This document shows, piece after piece, positions 23,905 through 35,082 of a stretch of 64,000 bases of DNA (positions are counted from its first letter, which is position 1; the number at the start of each line of letters is the position of its first letter). Source of the stretch: Meandrina meandrites (lineage: Eukaryota; Cnidaria; Anthozoa; Scleractinia; Meandrinidae); the NCBI GenBank assembly GCA_963693305.1, contig OY855905.1, positions 26,651,937 through 26,715,936 on the forward strand, in the 5' to 3' direction. The translations under genes and the position numbers were made by a program. The notes beneath the pieces were generated by a model. It did no database searches and was not told where the DNA came from. It saw nothing but the letters and a program-made list of their open reading frames with translations.

Positions 23905-24414
23905 TTTGTTATTATACTATGCCCAACAAACTTGGTTGACAGATATTTTGTGGTGTTTTTAATAAAAAAATTATTTACTCGTGCTTTATTTTATAGCCAG
24001 AATTAAACATATCGGAAAAATGGAGGGTGAGGTGCAACTATTTGTTCGCCCATAAGTAATTTTTAGCCGAATTAATTCGTAAAATTCTTAAATATACTAT
24101 AGAGAATTTGCCCATCAAAACTAAACAAAACGTTAACATTAACCCTTGTTAATAACACACAAATTGCTAAATAAAAATGTCTGTAAATGCAAAGGAAAAA
24201 CGACTGAATGAACACGAAAAGCAGCATTAAAACATTTGCAGGAAGATCAGAAAACCGAAACAAGTTTCGGTTAGAAAGTAGAAACAAATTTTGACCATAA
24301 AATTAGGATTAGCATTCACTGAATATAGCTTGCTAAGTTATATTTGGATAACCTTCCTAAGTAACCGTTAACGGTAAAACCAACTGATTCTGTCAATCTT
24401 TTTTTTTTCTGCAG

Positions 24415-24460
24415 GTTGCGTTATATTATTTACCACGCCTGTCCTTGAGTAAACTTAGCC
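24415..24460 (+). other. 5'UTR part of exon 2, MACPF copy 1
   Basis: TTTTTTTTTCTGCAG|GTTGCG gives a strong acceptor with the exon starting at 24415, 46 bases before the ATG. Equivalent acceptors occur 55-62 bases before the ATG of copies 2-4 (38139, 47437, 63017), which is the main evidence for a 5'UTR intron in this family. Confidence 0.6.
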
Positions 24461-25930
24461 ATGTTTGTCCCTTTGGTGTTGTTTTCTTTTCTGACAGTCA
24501 TATCCAGGGCAACTTGTGAAGCTGAAACTACAACAAGCCAAGAAACTGTGGAGTTGGGGAAAGCGTTAAATCTTCGAGGGACCAACCTTTTAAGCGACTT
24601 TCAAGAACGCGAGAGAGCCATTTTTGAGTCTTTTCCTTCAAACTGCTTTCGTAAGGACACGAGGAACATTAAATCCTCACGATTCTTCGAATATTATGAA
24701 AGCAACAAGGCCTTTTACTCGTCACTGGGGATTGCATCGGGCTTGGACGTCTCACTGCAGTCTGCGTACACTTTAGGTGCCACGCTTAACGTTGCAACAA
24801 AAAGCAAAAGTTCAGAGACAAGCAAGGTGAGTGGAATGTCTTTAAACGTGATGGCGATCAAAGAAAAGATCCTGGTGAGAAGAGGCTGTTTAGGTGGTGA
24901 TGAGACGAAATTAAAGAAACAATTTTTGAAGGACTTAGAACTCTTGCCGGCAAAAATTGAAAAACCCTGGCAAAAGAATTCTTGGCATGAATATCGTAAC
25001 TTCATAAAAGAATACGGCTCCCACGTTGTAACGTCCGTTTCGCGTGGAACAAGCTTTAAACAGATGACATTTGCAGAGAGCTCCAAGTCTTACACTGAAC
25101 GAGATTTTCAGGTGAAAAGCTGCGTCTCGTTTGCGGGCCCCACATCTGTTACCAAGGTAGGCGTCGAGGCATGTTCAAACATAACTAAAAGCGAACTATC
25201 GAGAGCAAGCGAGATGAGCACGAGTGATAAAGTGTTCGTTTTAGGAGGAGATGCGGAAACCCGTAACAAGCTCTTAAACAAGGAAACGCGATCCAACGAG
25301 CTGATTCAGCAACTCATGAATGAGGCAAGCGGTGACTCAGCCTCGTCTGTCCAGCACACCTTCAGAGCGATCTGGGACATCTTACAAAGTCGTTTCGACG
25401 CAGGTTCACAAAACCACATCAGAGCTATAAATTTGGAGAACTACTATCTGGGCTTTTTGAGTTTTGATTGTCCGTACAAAAAAGGTGGAAGTGTCCAAAT
25501 TCAGAAATTCGACTACTCCAATGGTTCCACAGAAACGTCCCCAGAGTTCGAATGTTCTCTCGCTAAAGAGGGCTGCCACACCGAAGATGACTGCCGTTAC
25601 GTATTTGGACCTTGGTGTACATGCCGAGGGGAATCGTGTGTTCGCTACGAGTCTGTGAAGCGAGACACTGGCGACTCAAAGGAAACTGCATACGCACACA
25701 TCAGTGGAAATTGGGATAAAAAAGGTTGCAAATTGAAACCGTCGAGTATTTGGACTAAATGTACTTGCTCTAACAGAAACCGTCATATTCGAAAGGTTGT
25801 ATGGTCTTTGCCCAGCAGGGATGCCGCCTCAAGTACAGCACCAAGCAATGGCGCTCACCGCGAGGCAAAGAATCTGAAGAATCCAGTTCAGAGTGAGGCA
25901 AAACAAAAGAAGTCTGCTGTAGCACTCTAA
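24461..25930 (+). CDS. MACPF pore-forming protein with EGF-like domain, DELTA-thalatoxin-like (copy 1, intact)
   Basis: A 489-residue secreted protein. Residues 1 to about 20 are a hydrophobic signal peptide. The MACPF region covers about 60-340, with the family signature helix around EYGSHVVTSVSRGTSF (Y185-H188; the usual second Gly after the motif is replaced by Thr) and a VFVLGG turn near 258-263. Six cysteines C365, C372, C378, C386, C388 and C393 have EGF-like spacing, followed by C423, C434 and C436 and a basic, low-complexity tail. MACPF proteins oligomerise on membranes and insert beta-hairpins to form pores. This MACPF plus EGF layout and length match sea-anemone DELTA-thalatoxin/alicitoxin proteins. 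The CDS is a single exon; the ATG is the first after a 3' splice site at 24414. This is the most diverged of the four copies and the only complete, undamaged one in the window. It could equally serve prey capture, digestion or immunity. Confidence 0.9.
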   Translation: MFVPLVLFSFLTVISRATCEAETTTSQETVELGKALNLRGTNLLSDFQERERAIFESFPSNCFRKDTRNIKSSRFFEYYESNKAFYSSLGIASGLDVSLQSAYTLGATLNVATKSKSSETSKVSGMSLNVMAIKEKILVRRGCLGGDETKLKKQFLKDLELLPAKIEKPWQKNSWHEYRNFIKEYGSHVVTSVSRGTSFKQMTFAESSKSYTERDFQVKSCVSFAGPTSVTKVGVEACSNITKSELSRASEMSTSDKVFVLGGDAETRNKLLNKETRSNELIQQLMNEASGDSASSVQHTFRAIWDILQSRFDAGSQNHIRAINLENYYLGFLSFDCPYKKGGSVQIQKFDYSNGSTETSPEFECSLAKEGCHTEDDCRYVFGPWCTCRGESCVRYESVKRDTGDSKETAYAHISGNWDKKGCKLKPSSIWTKCTCSNRNRHIRKVVWSLPSRDAASSTAPSNGAHREAKNLKNPVQSEAKQKKSAVAL

Positions 25931-26074
25931 GTTATCACTAAAATGACGCACGTATAAAAGTTAAAGAATAATCCACTTGGCGTTTGTAATAGAGTTGTGC
26001 AAGAGATATAATTATGTACAACGTCAATCGGCTTGGTTTGATTGTATTAATATATGGTATATTAAAAGGATGGA

Positions 26075-26080
26075 ATTAAA
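26075..26080 (+). promoter_or_regulatory. Poly(A) signal (ATTAAA), MACPF copy 1
   Basis: GATGGAATTAAAGGTGCATC aligns with GATGGAATAAAAAGTGCATC downstream of copies 2 and 3, about 145 bases after the stop codon. The shared context shows that the 3'UTR was duplicated with the gene. Confidence 0.55.
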
Positions 26081-27295
26081 GGTGCATCTATGCATGCTAG
26101 CCAGGCTTGTTCTTGCAATACTGCCAAAATGGTCAGTAATACTATTTAAAGAAGGGTTCAAGCGGAATTGAAAAATGAATATACCATATTCATATTGACT
26201 GTGGGATGTCCTCAAGATGGCATTGCCCGCCATCATATATTAGTAGACATTCAGCACGTTCAATTGGAAATCCTGTTTTTGTTTTCTGCTAGAACGCAGA
26301 CGAGCGCGCCTTGCTTTTGAAAGGGATACTTGTCCTTGACTTTAATTTTGGCTTGAAAATACTCTCAAGACCTCAAATTGTAGGTTTATTTTAGGCTAGG
26401 ACTCCTTTGTTTGCATCTACGGATGCTAAAATAACTTGATGAGCCCTCGTTGTCTCATGACTGTTACTGAAATACAGAACGTGTCATCTCAGTTTTCCCT
26501 GCATGCCGTATCTTCTTGTTCATGATTAGAGAAATGCTAGCGGTAAAACTAGGTCGAAGAAGTAGAGAAACGTCTAGACGACCATATGCTTCTTTAATTC
26601 CTTTCTCCCATGTCCTTCTTTGCTTACATCTTGTTATACATACACCAAACGTATCTTGGTCATTACGTCGGCCATACACGGCATTGCAGAAAGTTATACC
26701 TCCATGGCAGTAAACAGCGATAGCCTAATTTGTAAATGTCAATTTTAGTTATGCACATTATTATATTGATCCATATCTCTGCATGGGTAAATTATGTTCC
26801 GGTATCAGTGCATCATCTCGATCAGGCGAGAGCAAGCTAGGTACATGTTATCCGCCACAAGAAGTAAACGAAGAAATATAGAAACCCGCTTTGCTATGTC
26901 GGCTGATCCCATTCTGCAAGCAATTTATAATCACAAGGCCCTGAATAGTGACCCTGGACATCTGAAGGAAACGTTTTAATTTGGATTAGCAGCTTCGGTA
27001 ACGAATCGGTTAACTTATATTAGGGAAAGAATAAGGGACCTTACGGTCAAGTCCTCGGACTGAAGAGAACGCAGGGGAGTAGGTAACGGTTTTTAACGGC
27101 AAGGCCAAGAAGTTATGCACCTAACAGTGTTAAGCCCAAGAGGATGAAGGGGTGTGGAGGGGGGGGGGGGGGGGGGGGAGGCCGGGCATACCTGGGGGAT
27201 TTGTCTAAGGTAGTCTGTTCGCAGTGGGTACGTTAAGTCCCGACATCATCTTGGATTGACAATTGAGAGACACCTGGCAACCGGTTGGTTTTGAA

Positions 27296-27325
27296 ATGGC
27301 AACTGGACCGGTTGTGGTGATGAAG
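27296..27325 (+). CDS. Candidate first coding exon (10 codons), orphan
   Basis: ATG in fair context, then MATGPVVVMK, ending in AAG|GTAAGAA, a consensus donor in phase 0. No downstream exon on the plus strand could be recognised before the pogo-like end near 27582, so this may be a promoter/exon fragment left by duplication or chance. Confidence 0.2.
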
Positions 27326-28326
27326 GTAAGAAATCTGTCAACTTTATTTTTTCGTGTTGAGAGGCTATCGGGCTTTCTTTTTAATTGTATTATTTCTTCA
27401 GGAACATACTTTTCCATTATTCTGTTTGACGTGCAATTGTCAATACATATTCATATGGTGTTTATTTATCGACGTGTTAATCACGTGGATCGATTCCTGA
27501 CCTTTCTGCAGGTTCTTCTTCAAATTTTTTCTAATAAAATTGAACTATTATTGATAGCTACGATCTACAACCTATCCTTCAGTGGCGAACACCTCTATAA
27601 TACGGACCAGCCTCCCTTATACGTCGGACAGTTCACCTGGACCGATGAGACAAAAATTCATGTAATCGTTACAAAGACAAAAATTCATGTAAATCCAAAT
27701 TTTAATCTGGATATTAAAATATCTTTAGGGTTTTATTCCGTCCATCACCGATCGCAGTAAGAAAACTACCCTTCTGTGCATGGAAACCAGAATAGACGAT
27801 AACAGAACAAAACAGAACTCTAGAGCTTTCGAATCTGTTAGATTTTGAATATCTTGCCTCTAATGTTATCGAAAACGTTTTAACTAAATTGTTATGTTAC
27901 GTTGTTTTTGTTTCCAGCTTCACAGTGAATTTTCCACCCACTCTTCATAATGTCAGCCCTGGATTTTCTGGTCACTTGTTAAAATGAACAAAACAAAGAA
28001 AAACGCTAGGTGAAGGCTTGATTACACAGCTAAATTGAGGTTCAACTTTTCCGCCTTGAAATGTCAGTAATCTCTTTGATCATTATAAAAAAACATAAAT
28101 CCGAAGTTTGCTTGAGGCAAGCTGATTGAGACGACAGACTACTTTTTACATAGGCTATCAACAATGAAGGCATAAAATACTGGACTGTCATTACACTATG
28201 CGTGAACAGGAGGTCTTTCTGTTCAATAAAATCAGTAATTTCAAGAATGTTCCAAGAAAATTGTTCACAAATCGTGTTAGCCTTGATAATGCTGTAAGCT
28301 AGGATCTGTTTGTCAAGCCCTTCCTC

Positions 28327-28398
28327 AAAGATTAACTATGAAAACAGCTGGCAAGCTCGAACAGCCAACTGCTTCGAGAGAAGGTTTCTTCGAGGCTT
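28327..28398 (+). pseudogene. Exon-like relic (a) of an 'AGKLEQ-TASREG' unit
   Basis: The frame MKTAGKLEQPTASREGFFEA then stop resembles EEAGQLEQTASREGLFG encoded at about 30800-30860. DNA identity over CTGCTTCGAGAGAAGG is obvious. Function unknown. Confidence 0.3.
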
Positions 28399-28420
28399 AG
28401 AAAAATAACCATTCATTTTT

Positions 28421-28455
28421 ATGTGGACTTTCACACGAAGTGTGAAAATCCACAT
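28421..28455. repeat. Short hairpin
   Basis: ATGTGGACTTTCACAC, a 3-base loop, then GTGTGAAAATCCACAT: 16-bp arms with one mismatch. Possibly the end of a small element; a related phrase (GAAAGTCCACATATG) is at 30670. Confidence 0.55.
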
Positions 28456-29513
28456 ATTGCGATCGTGCAGTTTTCCCGATTGGGACGTCAATTTCCGTGA
28501 TAACTCGTGTCAGCGCTTTCGGAAGCTTTCGAGGGTGTTCGGAAAATCCGAAGTTTTGGAGGGAGTTAATGTTAAGTTGGACGTGAACCCGGGAAATGAA
28601 CTGCCCACGAGACGCCACAGAGAAAGTATCACGCATGCTAAATACTTGACTTTCATTAATCCTTATATTTGCATGGCGTTCGACTGAACTGTGGGCAAAG
28701 GTAACGCTATTTTTCACTCTTTTCGCGCGCTATTTTTGTTCGCTTGGACCTCAGTTGCTGTATTCGCTTGATTCGCACACAATTGAAAATAGTTGATTAG
28801 CATTATTTAGCAAATATCTGGATATTTGTTGTTTTGTTTCAGCTTTGCCACACAGAATCTTTAGAACGGTAGAATGGATACACAACGAGTCAAAACAAAA
28901 CAATTTCACTAATCAAGTTGTTTTCCCGGGGCTTTCCCGCATTCATTATTGTCTTGGATTTCTCCCAAGTTTAATTTGAATAACGCAGTCTGACTGATGT
29001 CGAATTCAAAACTGCTGGTAAAAAGTAAGTGTGAATCGCATAAAACTTATTTTGAACCGAAAAATGTATGTATTGAAACCGTGCGGTAAACTAAAATTAC
29101 TGATAATTATAAAACGTGTCGTTCGCAACTCGCCGACTCCACTCGAAAAGTAATTCAAGAACGATGATAATTTTAGGTTGAAAAAAGTATTCATCTGCCT
29201 TCTTGCATCAAGAAATTATTAGTGAAATCTTGTTGAAAGGCGATAAAAGCCATTACGGAAAATTTATATGTAAAAACAACGCATTCAAAGAAAATGAGTT
29301 AATTAATGAGTTCAGCTGTTGTTTACACAAGCGTTCAGATGAAATGTCACGCAAACAAAGACAGTCTACATACTCAGCGAAATATTTATTTATGAATGGA
29401 CTGAAATTAGTATCCCCGATTTCTAGTGGTAAGAGTTTGTTTTTGTTCTTAATAACTAATTTTATTGTTCTAATTTCAATTTAAAGATCTTATTTGTCTT
29501 GTTCTAGTAACCC

Positions 29514-29514
<1 letters not shown>

Positions 29515-29589
<75 letters not shown>
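29515..29589. repeat. 75-base C homopolymer
   Basis: An unbroken C run of 75 bases directly after CCCT. It is by far the longest homopolymer in the window. The opposite strand is poly-G, able in principle to form quadruplexes. Its length should be treated as approximate because such runs are error-prone in sequencing. Confidence 0.9.
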
Positions 29590-29590
<1 letters not shown>

Positions 29591-30717
29591 CAAGAGACTG
29601 TCATATGAATGGTCCCGACAGACATCTTCTTTTGGTTTTAAGGACATGTTTCCAATGTTTTTATCCATTTAAAGTAACTGTAGCTCTTATTTGAATTCTC
29701 TGTGTTTTTAAATGGTATCTCTAGCTTGGGGGCTAAAAAGTTGAGCCACGCCCAGATTGCAATCCTTTACGGGAAAAGTAAAACTCAAAACAGCAAGGGA
29801 CCGCCAACGATAATGCTGCTAACGTGGGATATACAAAAGATTATATCAGCCGAAAAAATAAAATAACATTACAAATAATACAGTAGACTAATACTACGTG
29901 AAAAAGTAGACTTAGAGAGACACCAACACGACAGCTGTCCACGGTTGCAGCCGTGCTATATCAATTCTGGGGTCCGTTTCTAGAAGGTCCTGAAAAGTTT
30001 TCGCACCCGGAAAGCCTAGCAAAATCTTAAACCTTATGATTACAGAGGTGTCTAATCTATGATATTTTTTAATATGAACAGAAGTTCTCTTCAAACAAAG
30101 TTCCAGGCCTATACACTTCTCTGTTTTTAAAATACAGATAGCTAAAAGTGGCCTTGCGGCCCCAATAGGTCTCCGGGGCTTTCGAGAAACAAAGTCTACT
30201 TTTCTACCTAGTATCAACCTTGCTGTATTGTTTGTAATGTTATCCTTTACAGGAGTAGAATCAGTAGATCAAATTCTCCGACGAACATCCCCGTCCTTTT
30301 CATATAATCATATAGAGATACTGTCGGGTCTTGTCCCAGGTTTTCCGCTTCTCTGGCACAATTTAAATTGGACTGCATTTCAATGTTTAAGGCGATCTTC
30401 AGGGTAAATTGCAAGGTGTGTTCTCAAAACGAAAAAGTAGTTTTTCTTTCATGATCATAAGAAAAGTTGATTGATAAGTTTTTTATCATCTCGAGTTTCA
30501 AGTGACTGTCAACTCATATTTGACCGATACTTAGACTTGCCTACAAGTCGAGCTCACAGAGCGCGAAGCGCCAGAGCGCCAGGGTCTATTGCCAAACCGG
30601 AAACGAGAAGCAAACGTCTTTAAAAAGGTCTAACATTGGCTCATCTACTCATTTGTTATCAAAAGCAAATGAAAGTCCACATATGTACGCATGGCGGACC
30701 CACTTTTATTGTAACTG

Positions 30718-30870
30718 CAGGCCATCGATTTGCAGTCACCTGCAGCAAGTAGCTCTTTGAAAATTGGAAAATCAATCCGTTTTTCGAGTACTACCTCCAG
30801 GACAAGCAATGAAGAAGCTGGCCAGCTGGAACAGACTGCTTCGAGAGAAGGGCTCTTCGGGTGTTGGAAG
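30718..30870 (+). pseudogene. Exon-like relic (b), DLQS...LEQTASREG unit
   Basis: After an acceptor-like TATTGTAACTGCAG the frame reads AIDLQSPAASSSLKIGKSIR, continues through EEAGQLEQTASREG and stops just before the SINE. It resembles relic (a) at its end and relic (c) (31160-31260, TDLQSAIASCSLKS) at its start. It looks like a duplicated exon of an unrecognised gene. Confidence 0.3.
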
Positions 30871-30896
30871 CAAAAACGATTCATTTGAGAAGCAGA

Positions 30897-31080
30897 GATG
30901 GCACAGTGGTGAGAGCGTGCGCCTCCCATCATTTGCTGCCCCGGGTACGATTCCCGGACGTTGGTTGAGTTTGTTGTTGGTTCTCGTCCTTGCTCTGAGG
31001 GTTTTTCTCCGGCCGGGTTCTCGTGGTTTCCTCCCTCCACAAAAACCAACACTTGTAAATTCCAATTCGACTAGGAAACA
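30897..31080 (+). mobile_element. tRNA-derived SINE
   Basis: The head GATGGCACAGTGGTGAGAGC, then GTGCGCCTCC, has an A-box-like core (GTGGTGAGAGCG). GGGTACGATTCCCGG is a B-box (GGTNCGANNCC). A body follows with GGTTGAGTTTGTTGTTGGTT, CTCGTCC and GGTTTTTCTCCGGCCGGGTT, then TTCCTCCCTCC, typical of anthozoan SINEs. No clear poly-A tail or target duplication was delimited. Confidence 0.7.
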
Positions 31081-31159
31081 GTGGATGAAGAGCCACTCTG
31101 CATGTGAAGATGCCACCACAAATTCCCCTTTTTATCATTTTATTATTTTTTTTTGGTAA

Positions 31160-31262
31160 ACTGGCAACAGATTTGCAATCAGCTATAGCAAGTTGTTCTT
31201 TGAAATCAACCGTGGACTGTTCCATTGTCAGTGAAATCATCCGCAAACTGGTGGAAAATGCA
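31160..31262 (+). pseudogene. Exon-like relic (c), DLQS unit
   Basis: After TTTTTTGGTAAACTGGCAACAG (a plausible acceptor) the frame reads TDLQSAIASCSLKSTVDCSI, then VSEIIRKLVENAKF. Its start parallels relic (b) (DLQSPAASSSLK). The SINE at 30897-31080 separates the two. Confidence 0.3.
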
Positions 31263-32336
31263 AAGTTCAAATTAACACTTTTTTTGATGTTGATAAATAC
31301 CGTATCTTAGTTCTTCACTTTCGCTCTTTATACCTCGAGGAAAGACTAATAAACAATCTTAATTTCAAACTATGCGTAAATTATAAAGTTAAGACGCACC
31401 ATTCTTTTACATGGATTAATTAACAACTAAAGATGTCAAGGAATGATAACACATTTTGTTCAGTTTTTGCAAAGATATATGTCAAACAAAACTTCTCTTA
31501 CAATAAGGAAGAAGACTCGTGGAAGGAGAGGGGATGTTCTTCGTCTCTTATAGGGATGTAAACTGAGGATTTTGGTATCACTTGGATTGTCAGTCGGGAC
31601 GGAAAGACAACATCTTTAGTCATCATCGTTTAGGGTTGCCGATGCCGTCGTACTGTGCTTGTCGTTGTACTAGACCGGTCAGGCAAGATCAGTGATATTG
31701 CCATAAGAATGAGAAGGAGCGCAAGTTTTTAGAGCGAAGTTTTTGAGAGCCCTCAATAATTTACAGTTGCTTAAAATTGCAGACAATATCACACACGAAT
31801 ATATAACTATCACTGTAGAATAATATTTAAGACGGATTCTGCTGAAAGTTCAAGTATTAAGTGCAAAAATTAATTACCTAAATTCTACTCAAAGCACTGC
31901 AACAATTTATATACTATTTGCAACATCTCACTGTACTATAATTCATTTCTATAAGTGACCCCGCGGTTAAATTCTAAAGCATTCTCGAGAAAATTGATAA
32001 GTAAGTAAGTAAGTAAGTTGATGATGTCACACCTTGTAATAATGCTTAGAATGCGTGGTTCTTTTGTTTTGAACTGACGTGAAACGTCCGTGTTAACTGA
32101 AATATGGAGAACTTCAAATTCATTTTCCTCTCACGGGGTCACCTTGAGATTTTTAAAAAGGTTTGATAATTTCTTCTTAACTGTATTCAAACTGTTACCA
32201 TGCTACGAGTTCTTGTTGGTATCTTTATTTTTGCCTTTATTGCGCGAATTTTCAACAGAAGCCGTCTTGAGGTCTTGATGAGTCATGATCATCGGAGGCG
32301 GATAATTTGTCTGGGTGACAACTGCAGTAAGCCATG

Positions 32337-32486
32337 TATACTACCTCTCTAGAATCTTTATCTTCGAATTCATTCGCCTGTTATAAACACAACCTGTATT
32401 GTTTTTTCAGGGCTAAGGGCATTGTTATGACCTGCTATCTGTAGATTTAGGAACCAACGAAGTAACTCGTTCTGAGAGGTAGTATA
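32337..32486. repeat. Inverted-repeat element, 150 bp
   Basis: TATACTACCTCTCTAGAA at the left end pairs with TTCTGAGAGGTAGTATA at the right end with one mismatch or indel. Non-coding interior. Confidence 0.65.
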
Positions 32487-33144
32487 GTGGGCAACCGGTC
32501 TGTACGGAGTTCATTTGAAACTTTGCAAGTCTTTATTCAGTTTGCGGATTTATTCACTGAACAAGCAAATTCCAATACTTTTATACTATTCCAACACTTC
32601 GCTACATAAAAAGCGCAAGTTTTTAGTGGGGGTTTTGAACAGAATTCTCAATCGGTGCGTTCGGTTGTCAAGATCTACACTGTATATGTCAATGTGGTAT
32701 GAATAAAATGGTGTGGATAAAATGATTGGGCTTCGTTTAACAGTATTCCTTGTGTTGTTGGGGGCGCAAGATCAAGCGTAAACAAATACATGTAATGGAA
32801 TTGACATACAAGATGAAGGTGCTCTGAGATCAGATAAAGGGAGAAACGTTAAATAAAATAAAAATCTCTTATTCGAATAAAAACCCTTCATAACCCTAAT
32901 TTTTTTAATTCTCACTTACCTTTCTCTCAGTATATATTGCACTTAAGTTCTTACTTTATATGAGGAGCGGAAATGAAGGAAGACTCTTGATATTTTAAAA
33001 GTGGTTTAGTAGCCTGCCGGGCAAATTTGTTATTCCATTCCTTATAACGCTTTTCTACTTTTTCTAGCAAAGATGGTATTTGTAAAAATGTTAGCCGTTT
33101 CCATCTAGGTTTAGCATTTCTTTTTTTCTATCAATTCTCCTTAA

Positions 33145-33536
33145 GGACGTTCGCGCCAAAATCTTCCCACGTTCAGATTTTTAAATAACTTTACCTGCAG
33201 TTAGATAATGACTAACTCGTGTCAGAAACGAAAAAAAATTGGGGGTCACCACGCTTGTTTCGGAGATAAACCGTATGGAAGACCACAGTATTTATGGAAG
33301 CTTTGATAATTCGAATTAGCTTACCTTGATTCAAGTTTAAAAAAAATGAAAATGAACTAGTACAGCCAAGGTTTTTGTGTTGGCCTTAACTCAAACATGC
33401 CTATTAAGTAAATATTTGCAATTGGTGTCATTCCTTCAGGTAGAGTGAACCTTTTGGAAGGATAATTGCTTGTCAAGCTCAGCCGCCAAAATGCATAAAT
33501 TTGAGCCTACGCGAGTCGAAAAAACGAAAAAAAAAA

Positions 33537-33571
<35 letters not shown>

Positions 33572-33796
33572 TAAATGGAGAGAATTGGTAAAGGAAACTT
33601 TCTACGTAAAGAAAAACAGGGGTCACCAGGCATCTATGAGAGTTAAATCATCGCGAAGTTATCGCAACGGCTACTCACCCTATATGTGGTTGGAAAGTTT
33701 CCTCAGCGCGCGCGCTCGATGCATGACGTGGCGTAATGTTGCGACAGGAATTACGTGCGCAGTAAGGATGCGCATAAACAATTAGCGCGAACGTCC
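33145..33796. mobile_element. TTAA-flanked element A (GGACGTTCGCGC family)
   Basis: Left end GGACGTTCGCGCC, right end GCGCGAACGTCC, with TTAA immediately outside at 33141-33144 and 33797-33800. Internal phrases include GGGGGTCACCACGCTTGTTT, GGAGATAAACC and two diverged copies of the CTCACGTTCAGATTTTT segment. No transposase frame. TTAA duplication is the hallmark of piggyBac-type insertion. Confidence 0.8.
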
Positions 33797-33800
33797 TTAA

Positions 33801-34445
33801 GGTGATTCCACTGAAAAAGAAGGAGTATTTAGAATTTTCTAAGACTTGGTCCAGTTCATAACTATGTTATGAGCGTTACAAAAATGCAATAAAAAATGGG
33901 GGTCACCGTGCTCGTTTTTGTGCAACCTGGATGGCTATTATAGTAAACATATGACCCACGAGGTTCATACCAGGAACGCTCATAATCCGAAAAGGGAACT
34001 ATCATTTCTAGAAAAAATCATTTCTTGCGTTAAAATATCGAAGCAGTTCAACGAAATAGACTTTAATCTTACACAATAAACCATTTTAATTAAACTGGAA
34101 TTAAAATTATGAAAGGAATTAAAGATTTTGCTGCATGCGTGCGTAAGCAGCACTACCTCAAAACGTACTTTTTAAAGCATTGAAATAAAAATATCTCAAA
34201 GTAGAGTATTTAACTTTTCTTTAAATTGCGATATATTGTAGTCAACCGGATGTCTTTTAAATTTATGCATTAAAAAATGGGGGTCACCGTGCTCGTTTAG
34301 AAGAAAATGACCATTTATTTCTCTTCTGAGCTTAACTTAAAGGAAAAGCCGTAATGTTGTGTGTGCGCGCGCGCTCGTGCACGCGCTAAATGACGCGAAA
34401 ACTCATGCGCAGCAAGGATGCGCAATGCGATTCAGTGGAATCACC
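33801..34445. mobile_element. TTAA-flanked element B (GGTGATTCCAC family)
   Basis: Ends GGTGATTCCACTGAA and TTCAGTGGAATCACC, flanked by TTAA at 33797-33800 and 34446-34449. It contains two copies of AAAAAATGGGGGTCACCGTG and a right part (GCGCAGCAAGGATGCGCAAT) shared with the relic at 17247-17698. Its TTAA repeats are also those of elements A and C, so the three abut exactly. Confidence 0.8.
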
Positions 34446-34449
34446 TTAA

Positions 34450-35078
34450 GGACGTTCGCGCTAATTGTTTATGCGCATCCTTACTGCGCACGTAATTCCT
34501 GTCGCGCGCGCTGAGGAAACTTTCCAACCACATATAGGGAGAGTAGCCGTTGCGATAACTTCGCTTGCAGTTTGCTCGCTTAAATGGTCGGTGACCCCTA
34601 CTTTTTTCTTAACAGATCACTTTTGTTAACGATTATCTACGTTTTGTGAGAAAATGAAAAAAATCTATCGATTAAAAGGTTGATTTTTTTTGCCCCACGC
34701 ACGTTCGAATTCCCCTTTTTGATCTTTTCGTTTTGCCGTACGACGAGTTCAAATGCCTCTTCCAGGGCTAAGTTTTGCATAAAAGATGGCAACACTTAAA
34801 ATTATTTACGCAACAGACGCACTTCTTCAAAATATCACCAAGATCGTTTGCCTCCGTTTTCTCATCATCGATAATTTAAACTACAAACCTTGAAAGCCGT
34901 GCGAAATTACGTGCGCCAATTTTTCAAAACCAGGGTAGTTTTCTACAGACTTTATCTCTGAAACGAAGTCCGTGACCCCCACTTTTTTTTTGTATTTCTG
35001 ACACAAGTAACTCATTATCCGCCCTCAGTAAAGATTTTAGAAAAATCTATCGACTAGAAAATTTTCGCGCGAACGTCC
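34450..35078. mobile_element. TTAA-flanked element C (GGACGTTCGCGC family, inverted)
   Basis: Same family as element A but in opposite orientation: its left part (GGACGTTCGCGCTAATTGTT, ATGCGCATCCTTACTGCGC) is the reverse complement of the right part of A. TTAA at 34446-34449 and 35079-35082. No coding frame. Confidence 0.8.
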
Positions 35079-35082
35079 TTAA

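Larger units (their letters stand above)
26100..33130. other. Spacer between copy 1 and the TTAA element cluster
   Basis: No complete gene seen. It holds a G-run at 27156-27178, a 10-codon exon-like start at 27296, a small hairpin at 28421-28455, repeated exon-like segments at 28327, 30718 and 31160, a 75-base C-run at 29515, a SINE at 30897, a (TAAG)n stretch at 31998-32018 and a small inverted-repeat element at 32337-32486. Confidence 0.5.

Noticed and set aside
24715..25086. Antisense frames opposite the MACPF copies (also at 38440, 48109, 63322 and 63697)
   Set aside because: They recur in the paralogs only because the sense coding sequence is conserved.
27263..27760. 165-codon plus-strand frame
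   Set aside because: Runs through a consensus splice donor at 27326 and a pogo-like terminus near 27582, with no domain; only its first 10 codons are kept as a weak candidate exon.
29494..29694. Frame encoding a long poly-proline run
   Set aside because: Simply the 75-base C homopolymer read as CCC codons.
30645..31270. Several 110-135-codon frames on both strands
   Set aside because: They overlap a SINE and the repeated exon-like segments; frames through the SINE are not coding.
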